Assembly: GCA_964353555.1 (NCBI GenBank)
Contig: CAYGWM010000049.1
Span: forward strand, 1-29,859
Length of the DNA stretch: 29,859 nucleotides
DNA from: PR03 sp964353555
Lineage (GTDB): Bacteria > Myxococcota_A > UBA9160 > PR03
Direction of reading: 5' to 3'
Shown here: positions 6,943 through 14,985 of the stretch, one piece after another
How the letters are laid out: each line of letters begins with the position of its first letter
How positions within the stretch are numbered: the stretch's first letter is position 1
Program-made: the position numbers and the translations under genes
The notes under the pieces: model-generated
Seen by the model: only the letters and a program-made list of their open reading frames with translations
Database searches by the model: none
Told to the model about the DNA's origin: nothing

Positions 6943-9900
6943 ATGAACGCCGACCGCCTTCGTCTCGCCAAGCTCATCGTGCTGATGCTGAGTGCGGTCG
7001 CGCTCAGCACTCCGTCTGCGGCCCAATCGGAAGGCGAGGGCAGCATCCGCGGTCAGATCACCGACACCGAATCCGGTGCCGCCCTCGAGGGCGTGACGGT
7101 CACAGTGATCTGGCAGACCTCGTCCGCGGGAACCGAGCCGCGACAGAAGGTCGATGTGACGGACGCCAACGGCATCTTCAAGTTCATTTCCGTGCCGGCC
7201 GGGAACTGCAGCATCAAGCTCAGCAAGCCCGGCTACCGCGTCGCCACCACGCCGAGCGTCGATGTGAAGCCCGGCGAAGAGACTCGTGCCGATCTTGCGA
7301 TCGCAGCGTTGCCTGCCGAACTCGCTTCGGCCGCGGCGCCCGGTCCGGCTTCCGGCGTCGAGGAATTCGTGGTCGTCGCGTCGCCGCTGACGGAAATTCT
7401 CGGCGCATCGCGGATGGATTCCGATGAACTGATCAACACGCTGAACGCGGCCGAGCTATCGAAGTTCGCCGCGTCGGACGTGGCCGATGCGCTCCGCTTC
7501 GTTCCCGGCGTGAACGTCGTGCAAGGGCAGTTCGCGGTGATCCGCGGGCTCGAGGATCGCTACAACAGCACGCTCTACAACGGGGCCCCGCTCCCCAGCC
7601 CCGATCCCGACAGCCAGTCGGTGCAGCTCGACCTCTTCCCGTCCGACATCGTCAGCAATCTCGTCGTCGCGAAGACCTTCGCGCCCGATTCGCCGAGCAA
7701 CACGTCGGGCGGCATGACGAACATCATCACGCACGACTACCCCGAAGAGTTCGAACTCAAGCTGAGCGTCGGCAGCGGCTTCAACTCCAACGCGTGGAAG
7801 AACTTCATCGACTATGAGGACGGCTCCGCGGTCGGCAAGGCGATCAACGGTTGGGACACCGTCGAGACCGATTTCGGGATCTCGGCTGGCGGCCGCAAGG
7901 AATGGCTGGGACGCGAGTTCCGCTTCAAGTCGATCCTGAATCGGGAGATCGACTACGAGACTGCCGATGGTTTCGTCGAAGGACGCGAACCGCAGAAGGC
8001 CGTGATCCGACCCTTCCCGAGGCCGGGCCGGGTCGTGGAGTCCGCCGATCTCTCGCTGGGCGAACTCAGCCTGAGCGACGGTCGTTTCGATCTGACCGAG
8101 AGCAACCGGACGCAACAGGGGACCGGTTACCTGGGCTTTGGCGTCGATCTCGACGAGGCCGGCGATCACAAGATCGACGGCTCGGTGTTCTACACGAAAG
8201 TGGAAGACGACTTCGTCCAACTCCTCGAGAACGGCTACCTGCCGAACTTCGACTACAGCAAGCTTGCCGCGCTGCAGGAAGCCGGAGACGAGATCAACCG
8301 CTCCGATTTCGAAGGCGCTGCGACGCCGGGTTCATGGATCGCAGACGTGCGCGGCAGCGCGGGCGAACCGCAGAGCCGCGGTCCGCTCTGGTACTCGAAC
8401 TTCTCGCAGAGCGAGTCGTTCAAGCGCGAGCGCGACCTGTTGGCCTACCAGCTGAACGGCGATCACCAGATCGCGTGGGTCCCGGGGCTGCACTTCAGCT
8501 GGGCCGGGAACCAGGCGGAGACCAGCCAGAAGGAGACCGCGTTCGGCGCGCAGTACTTCTACGAGCCGACTGACACCACGCAGATCCCGACCCAGTTTCC
8601 GACCACGGTCCAATCGCTGGGGCCGGGGCTGTACTACGCGAACGACGGGATCTTCTACAACCAGAACGACATCCACGAGAATCAGGACTTTGCTCGTTTC
8701 GATGGCGACTACGAGACCACGTTCTTCGACTTCTTCACGCTGAAGGTGAGCAGCGGCGGCTGGTACGAGCGCGCGACACGAGACGTCTCCTCGAACTTCC
8801 TCGAGAGTCCGTCGGTGCGCGGTAGTTCGCAGTTCGCGATCTCGGGCGCTTCGCCGCTGGAACTGGGCAAATCGATCCTGGACGAGCTGGACTCGACTGC
8901 GAGTGGCGATTTGGAAGGGCTTAGGAAGTCGACCAGCGACGGCTCGCGGGAGATCAAAGCCTGGAATCTTGGATCCAAGGCGACCTTCTGGGAGCAGGTG
9001 GATCTGCTCGCGGGCTTTCGTTTGGAGAACATCTCGATCACCTCGACCAATGATCCGTTCACCGGCGAAGACGCCCTGGATGGATCGCCGGCGATCTTCC
9101 CGACCAAGTATCTGTTCTTCGACCGGCTCGACAATCCTGAGCGCAACGAGGTCACGAGACCGCCGCCTCCCGATACCGTCTTCAACGACCAGATTCTTGG
9201 AGTCCGGGTCCCGGTGGATTCGGCCACCGGCCTGGTGGATCTCGTCACGGAAGGCGACATCCGATCGCTCATCAATGGCAAGATCGATCAGAACTTTTTC
9301 TTGCCGTCGCTGGGATTCGCCGTTCGCCCGATCGAAGGGCTGAGCGTGCGCGCGGCCTTCTCGGAAACCGTCGCGCGGCCTTCGTTCCGCGAGATGGGCT
9401 TCTACGTGTCGGTCGAACCCGGCACCAACGATCTGGTGGTCGGCAACCCGCAGCTTCAGCTCTCCGAAGTCACCAGCTACGACGCGCGTGTGGAGTACAC
9501 CTGGGGCGGCTTCGGAGATCTGTTCGCCGTAAGCGTCTTCAAGAAGGCGATCGATGATCCGATCGAGAGCATCATCATCCGCAATCCAGCCAACAACGAG
9601 ACGTCGTCCGACGCGCTCTTCCGCACCTTCTTCAACAACCCGAACAAGGGATCGCTCCGAGGCGTCGAGGCGGAGGTCCGCAAGAACTTCGGATTCCTCG
9701 GCTTCGATTTCGCGCAGTACTTCTCCGTGGGCGGCAACTACACGTACATCGACGCCAAGGTGAACCGCACCGAGGCCGAGCTCACGCGTTCGAGAGCGTT
9801 CTTTGGAACGGCCCCAGGGGATCGAGAACGATTCTCCGAACTGGAGGACAGCCGGCGCCTCTTCGGCCAGCCGGAGTGGATCGCGAACGTAGATCTCACC

Positions 9901-10242
9901 TTCGATCACCCGGATTGGGGTACGAAGATCACGCTCGCGTACTTCGCGATCTCGAACGTCCTCGATGCGGCAGGCTCCGCGAGCATCGGGCCCGACGGAA
10001 CCATCTATTCGTTCGTTCCTGATCGATATCTCAATGCCTACGGGCAGCTGGATCTGGTGATGAGCCAGACGTTCTACGTCGAACCGATCAAGGGTGATCT
10101 GACCGTGAAGGCGAGCATCAAGAATCTCACCGACAGCTCGCGTGGCTTCGTCTACGACGAGCAGCAGACGATCAACCAGATCTCCGAGCGCTCCTACAAA
10201 GTCGGGCGCGACTTCTCGCTCTCCCTAACATACACATTTTAG
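6943..10242 (+). CDS. TonB-dependent outer-membrane receptor with N-terminal carboxypeptidase-like domain
   Basis: The 1099-residue protein begins with a Sec signal peptide ending near PSAAQ (residue 28). A carboxypeptidase-regulatory-like beta-sandwich follows (about 33-118; SIRGQITDTESGAALEGVTV to GYRVATTPSVDVKPGEETRA). A probable TonB box, EEFVVVAS, is at about 140-147. The plug domain (about 165-265) contains VADALRFVPGVNVVQGQFAV, IRGLEDRYNSTLYNGAPLPS and NTSGGMTNIITH. A long barrel ends in the canonical C-terminal Phe (LSLTYTF). ATG 6943 was chosen because it has GGGAG 4 bp upstream and gives a good signal peptide; in-frame starts at 6817 and 6907 do not. The ligand is unknown. Location directly after the TtpC-TonB operon suggests a dedicated pair. 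Confidence 0.93.
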   Translation: MNADRLRLAKLIVLMLSAVALSTPSAAQSEGEGSIRGQITDTESGAALEGVTVTVIWQTSSAGTEPRQKVDVTDANGIFKFISVPAGNCSIKLSKPGYRVATTPSVDVKPGEETRADLAIAALPAELASAAAPGPASGVEEFVVVASPLTEILGASRMDSDELINTLNAAELSKFAASDVADALRFVPGVNVVQGQFAVIRGLEDRYNSTLYNGAPLPSPDPDSQSVQLDLFPSDIVSNLVVAKTFAPDSPSNTSGGMTNIITHDYPEEFELKLSVGSGFNSNAWKNFIDYEDGSAVGKAINGWDTVETDFGISAGGRKEWLGREFRFKSILNREIDYETADGFVEGREPQKAVIRPFPRPGRVVESADLSLGELSLSDGRFDLTESNRTQQGTGYLGFGVDLDEAGDHKIDGSVFYTKVEDDFVQLLENGYLPNFDYSKLAALQEAGDEINRSDFEGAATPGSWIADVRGSAGEPQSRGPLWYSNFSQSESFKRERDLLAYQLNGDHQIAWVPGLHFSWAGNQAETSQKETAFGAQYFYEPTDTTQIPTQFPTTVQSLGPGLYYANDGIFYNQNDIHENQDFARFDGDYETTFFDFFTLKVSSGGWYERATRDVSSNFLESPSVRGSSQFAISGASPLELGKSILDELDSTASGDLEGLRKSTSDGSREIKAWNLGSKATFWEQVDLLAGFRLENISITSTNDPFTGEDALDGSPAIFPTKYLFFDRLDNPERNEVTRPPPPDTVFNDQILGVRVPVDSATGLVDLVTEGDIRSLINGKIDQNFFLPSLGFAVRPIEGLSVRAAFSETVARPSFREMGFYVSVEPGTNDLVVGNPQLQLSEVTSYDARVEYTWGGFGDLFAVSVFKKAIDDPIESIIIRNPANNETSSDALFRTFFNNPNKGSLRGVEAEVRKNFGFLGFDFAQYFSVGGNYTYIDAKVNRTEAELTRSRAFFGTAPGDRERFSELEDSRRLFGQPEWIANVDLTFDHPDWGTKITLAYFAISNVLDAAGSASIGPDGTIYSFVPDRYLNAYGQLDLVMSQTFYVEPIKGDLTVKASIKNLTDSSRGFVYDEQQTINQISERSYKVGRDFSLSLTYTF

Positions 10243-10547
10243 ACAACGAACGCAGTCGCTTCTGGATGGCATCTCCAGGGTTGCCTCCGTTGTTCTGCGT
10301 CTCGTTTCCGTGAAGATCATTTGAAGGCCGCCACGACCTGCCGTGTGACGCCCACTTCCGGCTACGACGCGTATCTCCGGCCCCAGATTGCGCCTGCACG
10401 AACTTCGTCGAGCTTCGACGCAGATGTCACGAGATCGATGCCAGTTAGCAACTTCGCGCAGTCATAGTGCGCCCCGTCCAGAGCACTTTCGTTTCTGGAC
10501 GACCCATCACAACCAACTCCCAAACTCAGTAGAGAGCCAACCAAAAG
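10243..10547 (+). other. 305-bp non-coding gap between receptor and beta-helix genes
   Basis: No credible gene is visible. The gap holds a weak inverted pair just after the receptor stop (ACAACG 10243-10248 with CGTTGT 10288-10293), a 6-bp dyad CGTCGA-gct-TCGACG at 10406-10420, and a second copy of ATAGTGCGCCC at 10464-10474. These point to a separate promoter for the downstream gene rather than simple read-through. Confidence 0.5.
10464..10474 (+). promoter_or_regulatory. Second copy of the ATAGTGCGCCC element
   Basis: This is an exact copy of the 11-mer found at 1203-1213, here 84 bp before the beta-helix gene start. No convincing -35 or -10 pair can be assigned around it. It may be a shared promoter or operator element of the TonB operon and this gene, or a chance match. 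Confidence 0.25.
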
Positions 10548-12236
10548 ATGCGGAAGAAACTCGTCGCTCTACTTTCATTCGCTCTGGTCGGCATTGCCGG
10601 CAGCGTGAATGCACAGACATTCGTGTCGGCCAACGTCACGACCAATACGACCTGGGGAGCCGGCGCGTTCCCCTCTCCGATCATTCTCCAGAATCCAATC
10701 TTCGTGAAGAACGCCACGCTGACGATCCTTCCCGGTACGATCGTTCGCGGTCAGCCGCGCTCGTCAGCGGTCGTTCCGGGCTCGACGGTCGGAACTCCCG
10801 GTTCGATCATCGTCACGCAGACCGGTCGCATCGTCGCGAACGGATCTCCGGCGCTCCCGATCGTCATGACGACGGCAGCGACCGACAACGACAACAACGG
10901 CGTCGCAGATGACGTCGATCTGAACGGCTTCGAAGATCCCTACGACGCCGGGGACACGTTCCTCGACGACACGCCGACCACCGCGCCGCTCGCTCCGCTG
11001 AACAAGGCGGGCTTCGCGAACGTGGCTCTCTGGGGCGGCCTGGTCGTTCTCGGCTCCGCGCCGACCAACCTCGCCAACAAGGCCGGCGTCGGCTACGGCA
11101 AGGCTGAGGTCGAAGGCCTCACCGTTCCGGGCTTCCCGCCTGCCGACGCGGCCTACGGCGGCCTCGAGCCGCACGACAACTCGGGCCTGCTCCGCTACGT
11201 CTCGATCCGCCATGCCGGCGACGAGATCGGCAACAGCAACGAGTTGAACGGCCTCTCGCTCGGTGGCGTCGGCGATGGCACGGTGCTCGAGAACATCGAG
11301 ATCTACTGCAACTTCGATGACGGCATCGAGTGGTTCGGGGGCACCGTCAACGGCAAGAACCTCGCCGTCTTCTTCGTCGGCGACGACATGTTCGACCTCG
11401 ACCAGGGTTACACGGGCGTCAACCAGTTCCTGTTCGGCATCGCACCCTTCTTCAAAGAGAACGGCGGCGGCGCCTACGGCTCTGCTTCCGGCGACAAGGC
11501 CGGCGAGTTCGATGGCGACGACTACCGCCCTGACGCCCCCGCGCTGTTCGACAACCTGAACACCCGTATCGACGTCACCAACAGCGTGGTCGACCCGACT
11601 CCCTGGCCGCTCTCGAACCCGGCCATGTACAACATGACGCTGATCGGCTCGACGCCGGATGCGGGCCAGTTCTTCACACCGGCCAACGTTCCGGGCACCA
11701 AGCGCGGGATTCAGTTCCGCAATGGGTTCGCCGGCACCGTGTACAACTCGATCGTCGTGAACACGGGCGCAGAGACCGGCATCGAGGTTGGCTCCGGTAC
11801 GGGCGCTCCGGGCTTCGACGTGACCAACAACGCCGCGGCGGGCCTGCTCTCGCTCGTCTGCTCGACGCTCGACGACGCCGCGGCGCCGGGAGTTGACGAG
11901 ACGACCGTGATCAACAATGGCAACGCGCTGAACCTCGCCATCGGCGGCAACGCTGCGGGCGCCAACGTCACGAACGGCACGTTCGCCGGCCTGACGGTCG
12001 AAGACCAGACCTTCGATCCGACCGGCAATGCGGCGGGCAAGCTCGACGCCACCGTGAAGCCCTTGCCGATCAATCCGCGCCCGACGGGCGCCACGGGTGT
12101 CGGTAACTGCGTCTCGCCGCGTGGTCCGGGCCTCGACCCGGGCGCGACGTATCGCGGGGCATTCCTGCGCACGGCTCCCACGCTCTGGACGACCGGTTGG
12201 ACGGCCATGAACGTCGGCCGCCTGCTCGCCAACTGA
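10548..12236 (+). CDS. Secreted right-handed beta-helix-like protein paired with the TonB receptor
   Basis: The 562-residue protein has a clean Sec signal peptide (cleavage near VNA-Q at 22). It then has short beta-rich turns: ATLTILPGTIVRGQP, GSIIVTQTGRIVANGSPALP, WGGLVVLG (162-169), DNSGLLRYVSIRHAG (210-224), NELNGLSLGGVGDGTVLENI and FDDGIEWFGGTVNG. These phrases are characteristic, from memory, of a large uncharacterised family of secreted Bacteroidetes proteins, where they often carry a type IX sorting tail; none is present here. A DNDNNGVADDVDLNG stretch (113-127) looks like a calcium loop. The gene directly follows the TonB receptor, so the product may bind or process the imported ligand outside or at the outer membrane. 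No catalytic motif was recognised. The ribosome-binding site is weak (GAGAG 13 bp upstream). Confidence 0.85.
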   Translation: MRKKLVALLSFALVGIAGSVNAQTFVSANVTTNTTWGAGAFPSPIILQNPIFVKNATLTILPGTIVRGQPRSSAVVPGSTVGTPGSIIVTQTGRIVANGSPALPIVMTTAATDNDNNGVADDVDLNGFEDPYDAGDTFLDDTPTTAPLAPLNKAGFANVALWGGLVVLGSAPTNLANKAGVGYGKAEVEGLTVPGFPPADAAYGGLEPHDNSGLLRYVSIRHAGDEIGNSNELNGLSLGGVGDGTVLENIEIYCNFDDGIEWFGGTVNGKNLAVFFVGDDMFDLDQGYTGVNQFLFGIAPFFKENGGGAYGSASGDKAGEFDGDDYRPDAPALFDNLNTRIDVTNSVVDPTPWPLSNPAMYNMTLIGSTPDAGQFFTPANVPGTKRGIQFRNGFAGTVYNSIVVNTGAETGIEVGSGTGAPGFDVTNNAAAGLLSLVCSTLDDAAAPGVDETTVINNGNALNLAIGGNAAGANVTNGTFAGLTVEDQTFDPTGNAAGKLDATVKPLPINPRPTGATGVGNCVSPRGPGLDPGATYRGAFLRTAPTLWTTGWTAMNVGRLLAN

Positions 12237-12257
12237 TCCGCAACTGCACTCGACCTG

Positions 12258-12298
12258 GGGTTCCGGTCCGCTCGGGAGACCGAAACGGGCCGGAACCC
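12258..12298 (+). terminator. Long hairpin after the beta-helix gene
   Basis: A 13-bp stem (GGGTTCCGGTCCG 12258-12270 with CGGGCCGGAACCC 12286-12298, one G-U pair) encloses a second small stem TCGG-GAGA-CCGA (12272-12283). It begins 21 bp after the stop. No T-tract follows, so it may be a weak or processing terminator or an mRNA 3' stabiliser separating the upstream gene from the PEP-CTERM gene. Confidence 0.6.
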
Positions 12299-12339
12299 TC
12301 CACCTCAACAATCTCTTCCCAATGAAAGATCCAACACCA

Positions 12340-13143
12340 ATGAAGATCAAAGCTCTCTTCGCTTCGATGGGTGCCGTTGCTGCTTCGGCCTTGCTGTCGG
12401 CTCCGGCAATGGCGAGTATGGTCGCCGGCTGGGATTTCTCGCAGTACGCGAGCGATGGTGTGCTGCAAGTCGATGGAGTCAACTTCACGACGACGCTGGA
12501 CGCCAACTACTCGAACCTGGATCCGACCTTCGGTGCCGGCGCCGAGGCCGCGACGTTCGGCAGGATGTACATCAATGGACTCTTCGGCTCGACTGCGGTC
12601 GTCCCGACCGGTCTCAACACCGAGCAGTTTCTGCCGACCGCCGGCTCGCTCGCTTCGAACGTGAATGCTCCGGTCACGGGCCCCGGGCTGGCTCCCTTCG
12701 ACTCGCTGACGATTCTGCAGGCTGAAGGTCAGATCTTCGCCAACGAGCAGGCGATGACCGCTCTGGGTGTCGCAAACGTCGTGTTCCAGGCCAATCTGGG
12801 CGCGCAACCGGTGAACGGCAGCGACTGGTCGGTCAGCTTCGCTGGCAAGACCTTCAGCGGCAGCTCGTCGGTGGGCATCGAGTTCTCGACCGACGGCGCG
12901 TCCTACGCGAGCTTCGGGTCGGCGAGCCTCGACACCAACGACAAGCCCTTCAGCGTGAACCTGGGTGCGGTCAGCTCGCACACGGCGTTCGTGCGGTTGA
13001 GCTTCAATCCGGCGGCGGGTCAACCGATCATCGACAACCTGGCGATCAGCGGGACGCTCACTGCGGTCCCGGAGCCGGGAACGATGCTGCTGATCGGTAG
13101 CGGCCTCGCGGGTCTGCAGATCTTTGGTCGCCGCCGCGCCTGA
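12340..13143 (+). CDS. PEP-CTERM exported protein, paralogue A
   Basis: The 267-residue protein has a signal peptide (MKIKALFASMGAVAASALLS, cleavage after APAMA). A beta-rich domain follows, with AGWDFSQYASDGVLQVDGV, NYSNLDPTFGAGAEAATFG, FLPTAGSL, SFAGKTFSGSSSVGIEFS and FNPAAGQPIIDNLAISGT. The C-terminal tail is a textbook PEP-CTERM signal: VPEPG, a hydrophobic helix (TMLLIGSGLAGLQIFG) and RRR. Such tails are recognised by an exosortase, usually in species with exopolysaccharide; no exosortase is in the window. The start at 12340 gives the better signal peptide than the in-frame ATG at 12322; neither has a strong ribosome-binding site. It is a tandem paralogue of the next gene. Confidence 0.88.
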   Translation: MKIKALFASMGAVAASALLSAPAMASMVAGWDFSQYASDGVLQVDGVNFTTTLDANYSNLDPTFGAGAEAATFGRMYINGLFGSTAVVPTGLNTEQFLPTAGSLASNVNAPVTGPGLAPFDSLTILQAEGQIFANEQAMTALGVANVVFQANLGAQPVNGSDWSVSFAGKTFSGSSSVGIEFSTDGASYASFGSASLDTNDKPFSVNLGAVSSHTAFVRLSFNPAAGQPIIDNLAISGTLTAVPEPGTMLLIGSGLAGLQIFGRRRA

Positions 13144-13170
13144 TTGCTGTTCTTCGAATGAATGCCACGG

Positions 13171-13204
13171 AACCGCCACCGAACTCGGTGGCGGTTCTCT
13201 TTTG
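13171..13204 (+). terminator. Rho-independent terminator after PEP-CTERM paralogue A
   Basis: A perfect 11-bp stem (AACCGCCACCG 13171-13181 with CGGTGGCGGTT 13186-13196) with a four-base AACT loop is followed by CTCTTTT. This is the clearest intrinsic terminator in the window. It begins 27 bp after the stop and implies that paralogue B has its own promoter between 13205 and 13280. Confidence 0.9.
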
Positions 13205-13295
13205 CACCCACCAAATTCACGACGTCGGCGTTCTTGTCCGCTTCGAGCGGAGCCGGAAGCCACGATCAGAATCATCACGTAGGGGTCGAAGAATC

Positions 13296-14096
13296 ATGAA
13301 ACCTATATCGCGCGCGATTGCCAGGGCGATCCTCTCGATGGCCGTCTCCGCTTCGATCGCCGGCTCCTCGCAGGCGTTCCTGGCTGCTGGCTGGGACTTC
13401 TCCCAGTACTCGGGCGACGCTCTGCTGTCGATCGATGCCATCAATTTCACGAATACGCTCAGTGCGAACTACTCCGATCTCGACCCGACCTTCGGCGCCG
13501 GGGCCGAGTCGGCGGCGTTCGGAACGCTCTATCTGAACGGGAGCTTTGGTTCGAGCAGCGTCACTCCGACTGGCAACAACGACGAGGCGTTCCTTCCGAC
13601 CGCAGGCTCTCTACAATCCAACCTGGACGTACCGCTGCCGTCCTTCGACGCGTTCACCGTTCTGCTCTTCGAAGGACAGCTGCTGTTCAACCCGCTGAGC
13701 ATGACGGCGCAGGACGCAGTCAGCGTCGTCTTCAAAGCCGACCTGAGCTCCGTTCCAGAAACGGGCGGCAATTGGTCGCTCAGCTTCGCTGGCAAGACCT
13801 TCAGCGGCACTTCGATGGTTGGAGTCGATTTCTCGATCGACGGCTCCAGCTATGCCAACGCTGGATCGTTGATGTTGGATGACAGCGATGCTCAGTACAT
13901 CGTGAACCTCGGCACCGCTGCCTCGGAAACGGCCTTCGTGCGCTTCAACTTCAATCCGGTGGGTGTCGCGCAGCCGATCATCGACAACGTCGCGATCAGC
14001 GCCCCCGAGCCCGGTGCGATCGCGCAATCATTCGCGGCGGTGCTGGGTCTGCTCGTCTCGGTCCGGATCCGCGGCCGCTTCTCGCGAGGTCGTTGA
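13296..14096 (+). CDS. PEP-CTERM-like exported protein, paralogue B
   Basis: The 266-residue protein is a close paralogue of the preceding one across its length (AGWDFSQYSGDALLSIDAIN, NYSDLDPTFGAGAESAAFG, FLPTAGSLQSN, SFAGKTFSGTSMVGVDFS, QPIIDNVAIS). The signal peptide ends near SSQA. The tail is a looser PEP-CTERM: APEPG, then a hydrophobic segment with a polar start (AIAQSFAAVLGLLVSV) and a separated basic cluster (RIRGRFSRGR). It may still be an exosortase substrate. ATG 13296, with AGGGG 10 bp upstream, was chosen; an open frame back to 13158 lies across the terminator tail and does not look like protein. The order suggests a tandem duplication of A. Confidence 0.86.
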   Translation: MKPISRAIARAILSMAVSASIAGSSQAFLAAGWDFSQYSGDALLSIDAINFTNTLSANYSDLDPTFGAGAESAAFGTLYLNGSFGSSSVTPTGNNDEAFLPTAGSLQSNLDVPLPSFDAFTVLLFEGQLLFNPLSMTAQDAVSVVFKADLSSVPETGGNWSLSFAGKTFSGTSMVGVDFSIDGSSYANAGSLMLDDSDAQYIVNLGTAASETAFVRFNFNPVGVAQPIIDNVAISAPEPGAIAQSFAAVLGLLVSVRIRGRFSRGR

Positions 14097-14127
14097 GGCG
14101 GCTCGCGCCGGCTCCGGAATCCCCCCG

Positions 14128-14985
14128 ATGAACGCATTTCTGCTTGCGCTGCTGTTGCTGCTCACGGGCTTGCCCGCGTCGTTGCAGGCGCAGCCGACCG
14201 ACCCGAGTGCAGCAGGAACTCTTCCCGCGTACCAGCCGCAGGACTCGACGGCCGCCGCACTCACCGCGAAGAACCTGCTCGCGAGCGATCGCTTCTGGCC
14301 GTACCAGGTCGCCGTGACGCATGCGGTTCCGGCCAGCGAGAAGAGCAAGGCGCTCGAATCCGGCACCGTCGGCGTGCTGATTCGGGTCGAAGCCGATGGA
14401 GTCGCACGCATCGACTTCGGTCGCGACGGGCTGCACCGGATTCCCGTTGCGAACACCGATCTCATCGAGCGCGCCAATCGCGTCCGGCGCGGGGAACTCG
14501 AGAAGATCGCGCCGAACTTCGTGCTCGCGATCGGACCGCGACTCGTGGACGCGGCCTCCGCCACGATGCAGCCGCTGCCGTTTCCCGATGTCGCAGCCGG
14601 ACTCGGCGTGCTGAGCGTGTTCGCGGATCCGGACGCGAAGGACTTCTCCGCGCTGGCGATGTCGCTCGCTCCACTCAGCGAACGCGTTGGTGTGTTCACG
14701 ATCCTCTTCCCGCAGGGCCAGCATCCCGACGCCGGCGTGCGCGACCAACTGCGTGCGTTGAAGTGGCCGGTACCATTCGTCTACGACCACCTCGCCGAGG
14801 CGTACACCAAATCGCTGATCGACCCCGGCGCTGCGCTCCCGGTCGTGCTGCTGCAGACGCGAGACGGCCGGGTCCTCTACCAGAGCAGTGGCAAAGCGAT
14901 CGATGTGGCGGAACTCGGCGCTGCGATCGATCGATCGCTTCCGCCCGCAGCAGTCGCGGATGCGGCGAAGGCGAAGCAACCGTGA
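14128..14985 (+). CDS. Exported protein of unknown function, possibly thioredoxin-like fold
   Basis: The 285-residue protein has a strong Sec signal peptide (MNAFLLALLLLLTGLPASLQ, cleavage near QAQ). I do not recognise a family. The C-terminal half (about 155-280) alternates strands and helices, with AGLGVLSVFADPDAKDFSAL, RVGVFTILFPQG, PVPFVYDHLAEAYTKSL and ALPVVLLQTRDGRVLYQSSG, suggesting a thioredoxin-like fold, including a possible cis-Pro. The mature protein contains no CxxC and seemingly no cysteine, so it cannot be an ordinary thiol oxidoreductase. Its stop overlaps the GTG start of the GspC-like gene (GTGA), so the two are translationally coupled and probably act together in the periplasm. 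Confidence 0.8.
   Translation: MNAFLLALLLLLTGLPASLQAQPTDPSAAGTLPAYQPQDSTAAALTAKNLLASDRFWPYQVAVTHAVPASEKSKALESGTVGVLIRVEADGVARIDFGRDGLHRIPVANTDLIERANRVRRGELEKIAPNFVLAIGPRLVDAASATMQPLPFPDVAAGLGVLSVFADPDAKDFSALAMSLAPLSERVGVFTILFPQGQHPDAGVRDQLRALKWPVPFVYDHLAEAYTKSLIDPGAALPVVLLQTRDGRVLYQSSGKAIDVAELGAAIDRSLPPAAVADAAKAKQP

Noticed and set aside
8332..9909. 525-codon open frame antisense to the TonB receptor
   Set aside because: It mirrors the receptor codons, is Arg/Glu/Asp-rich without recognisable motifs and has no ribosome-binding site; such shadows are normal in GC-rich DNA.
10764..12506. 580-codon open frame antisense to the beta-helix gene
   Set aside because: It spans the gene end, the hairpin and the next gene start, and has Val/Arg/Ala low-complexity composition; the plus-strand gene has a signal peptide and family motifs.
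13158..13295. 46-residue N-terminal extension of PEP-CTERM paralogue B
   Set aside because: It crosses the terminator hairpin and would hide the signal peptide; ATG 13296 has an AGGGG site.
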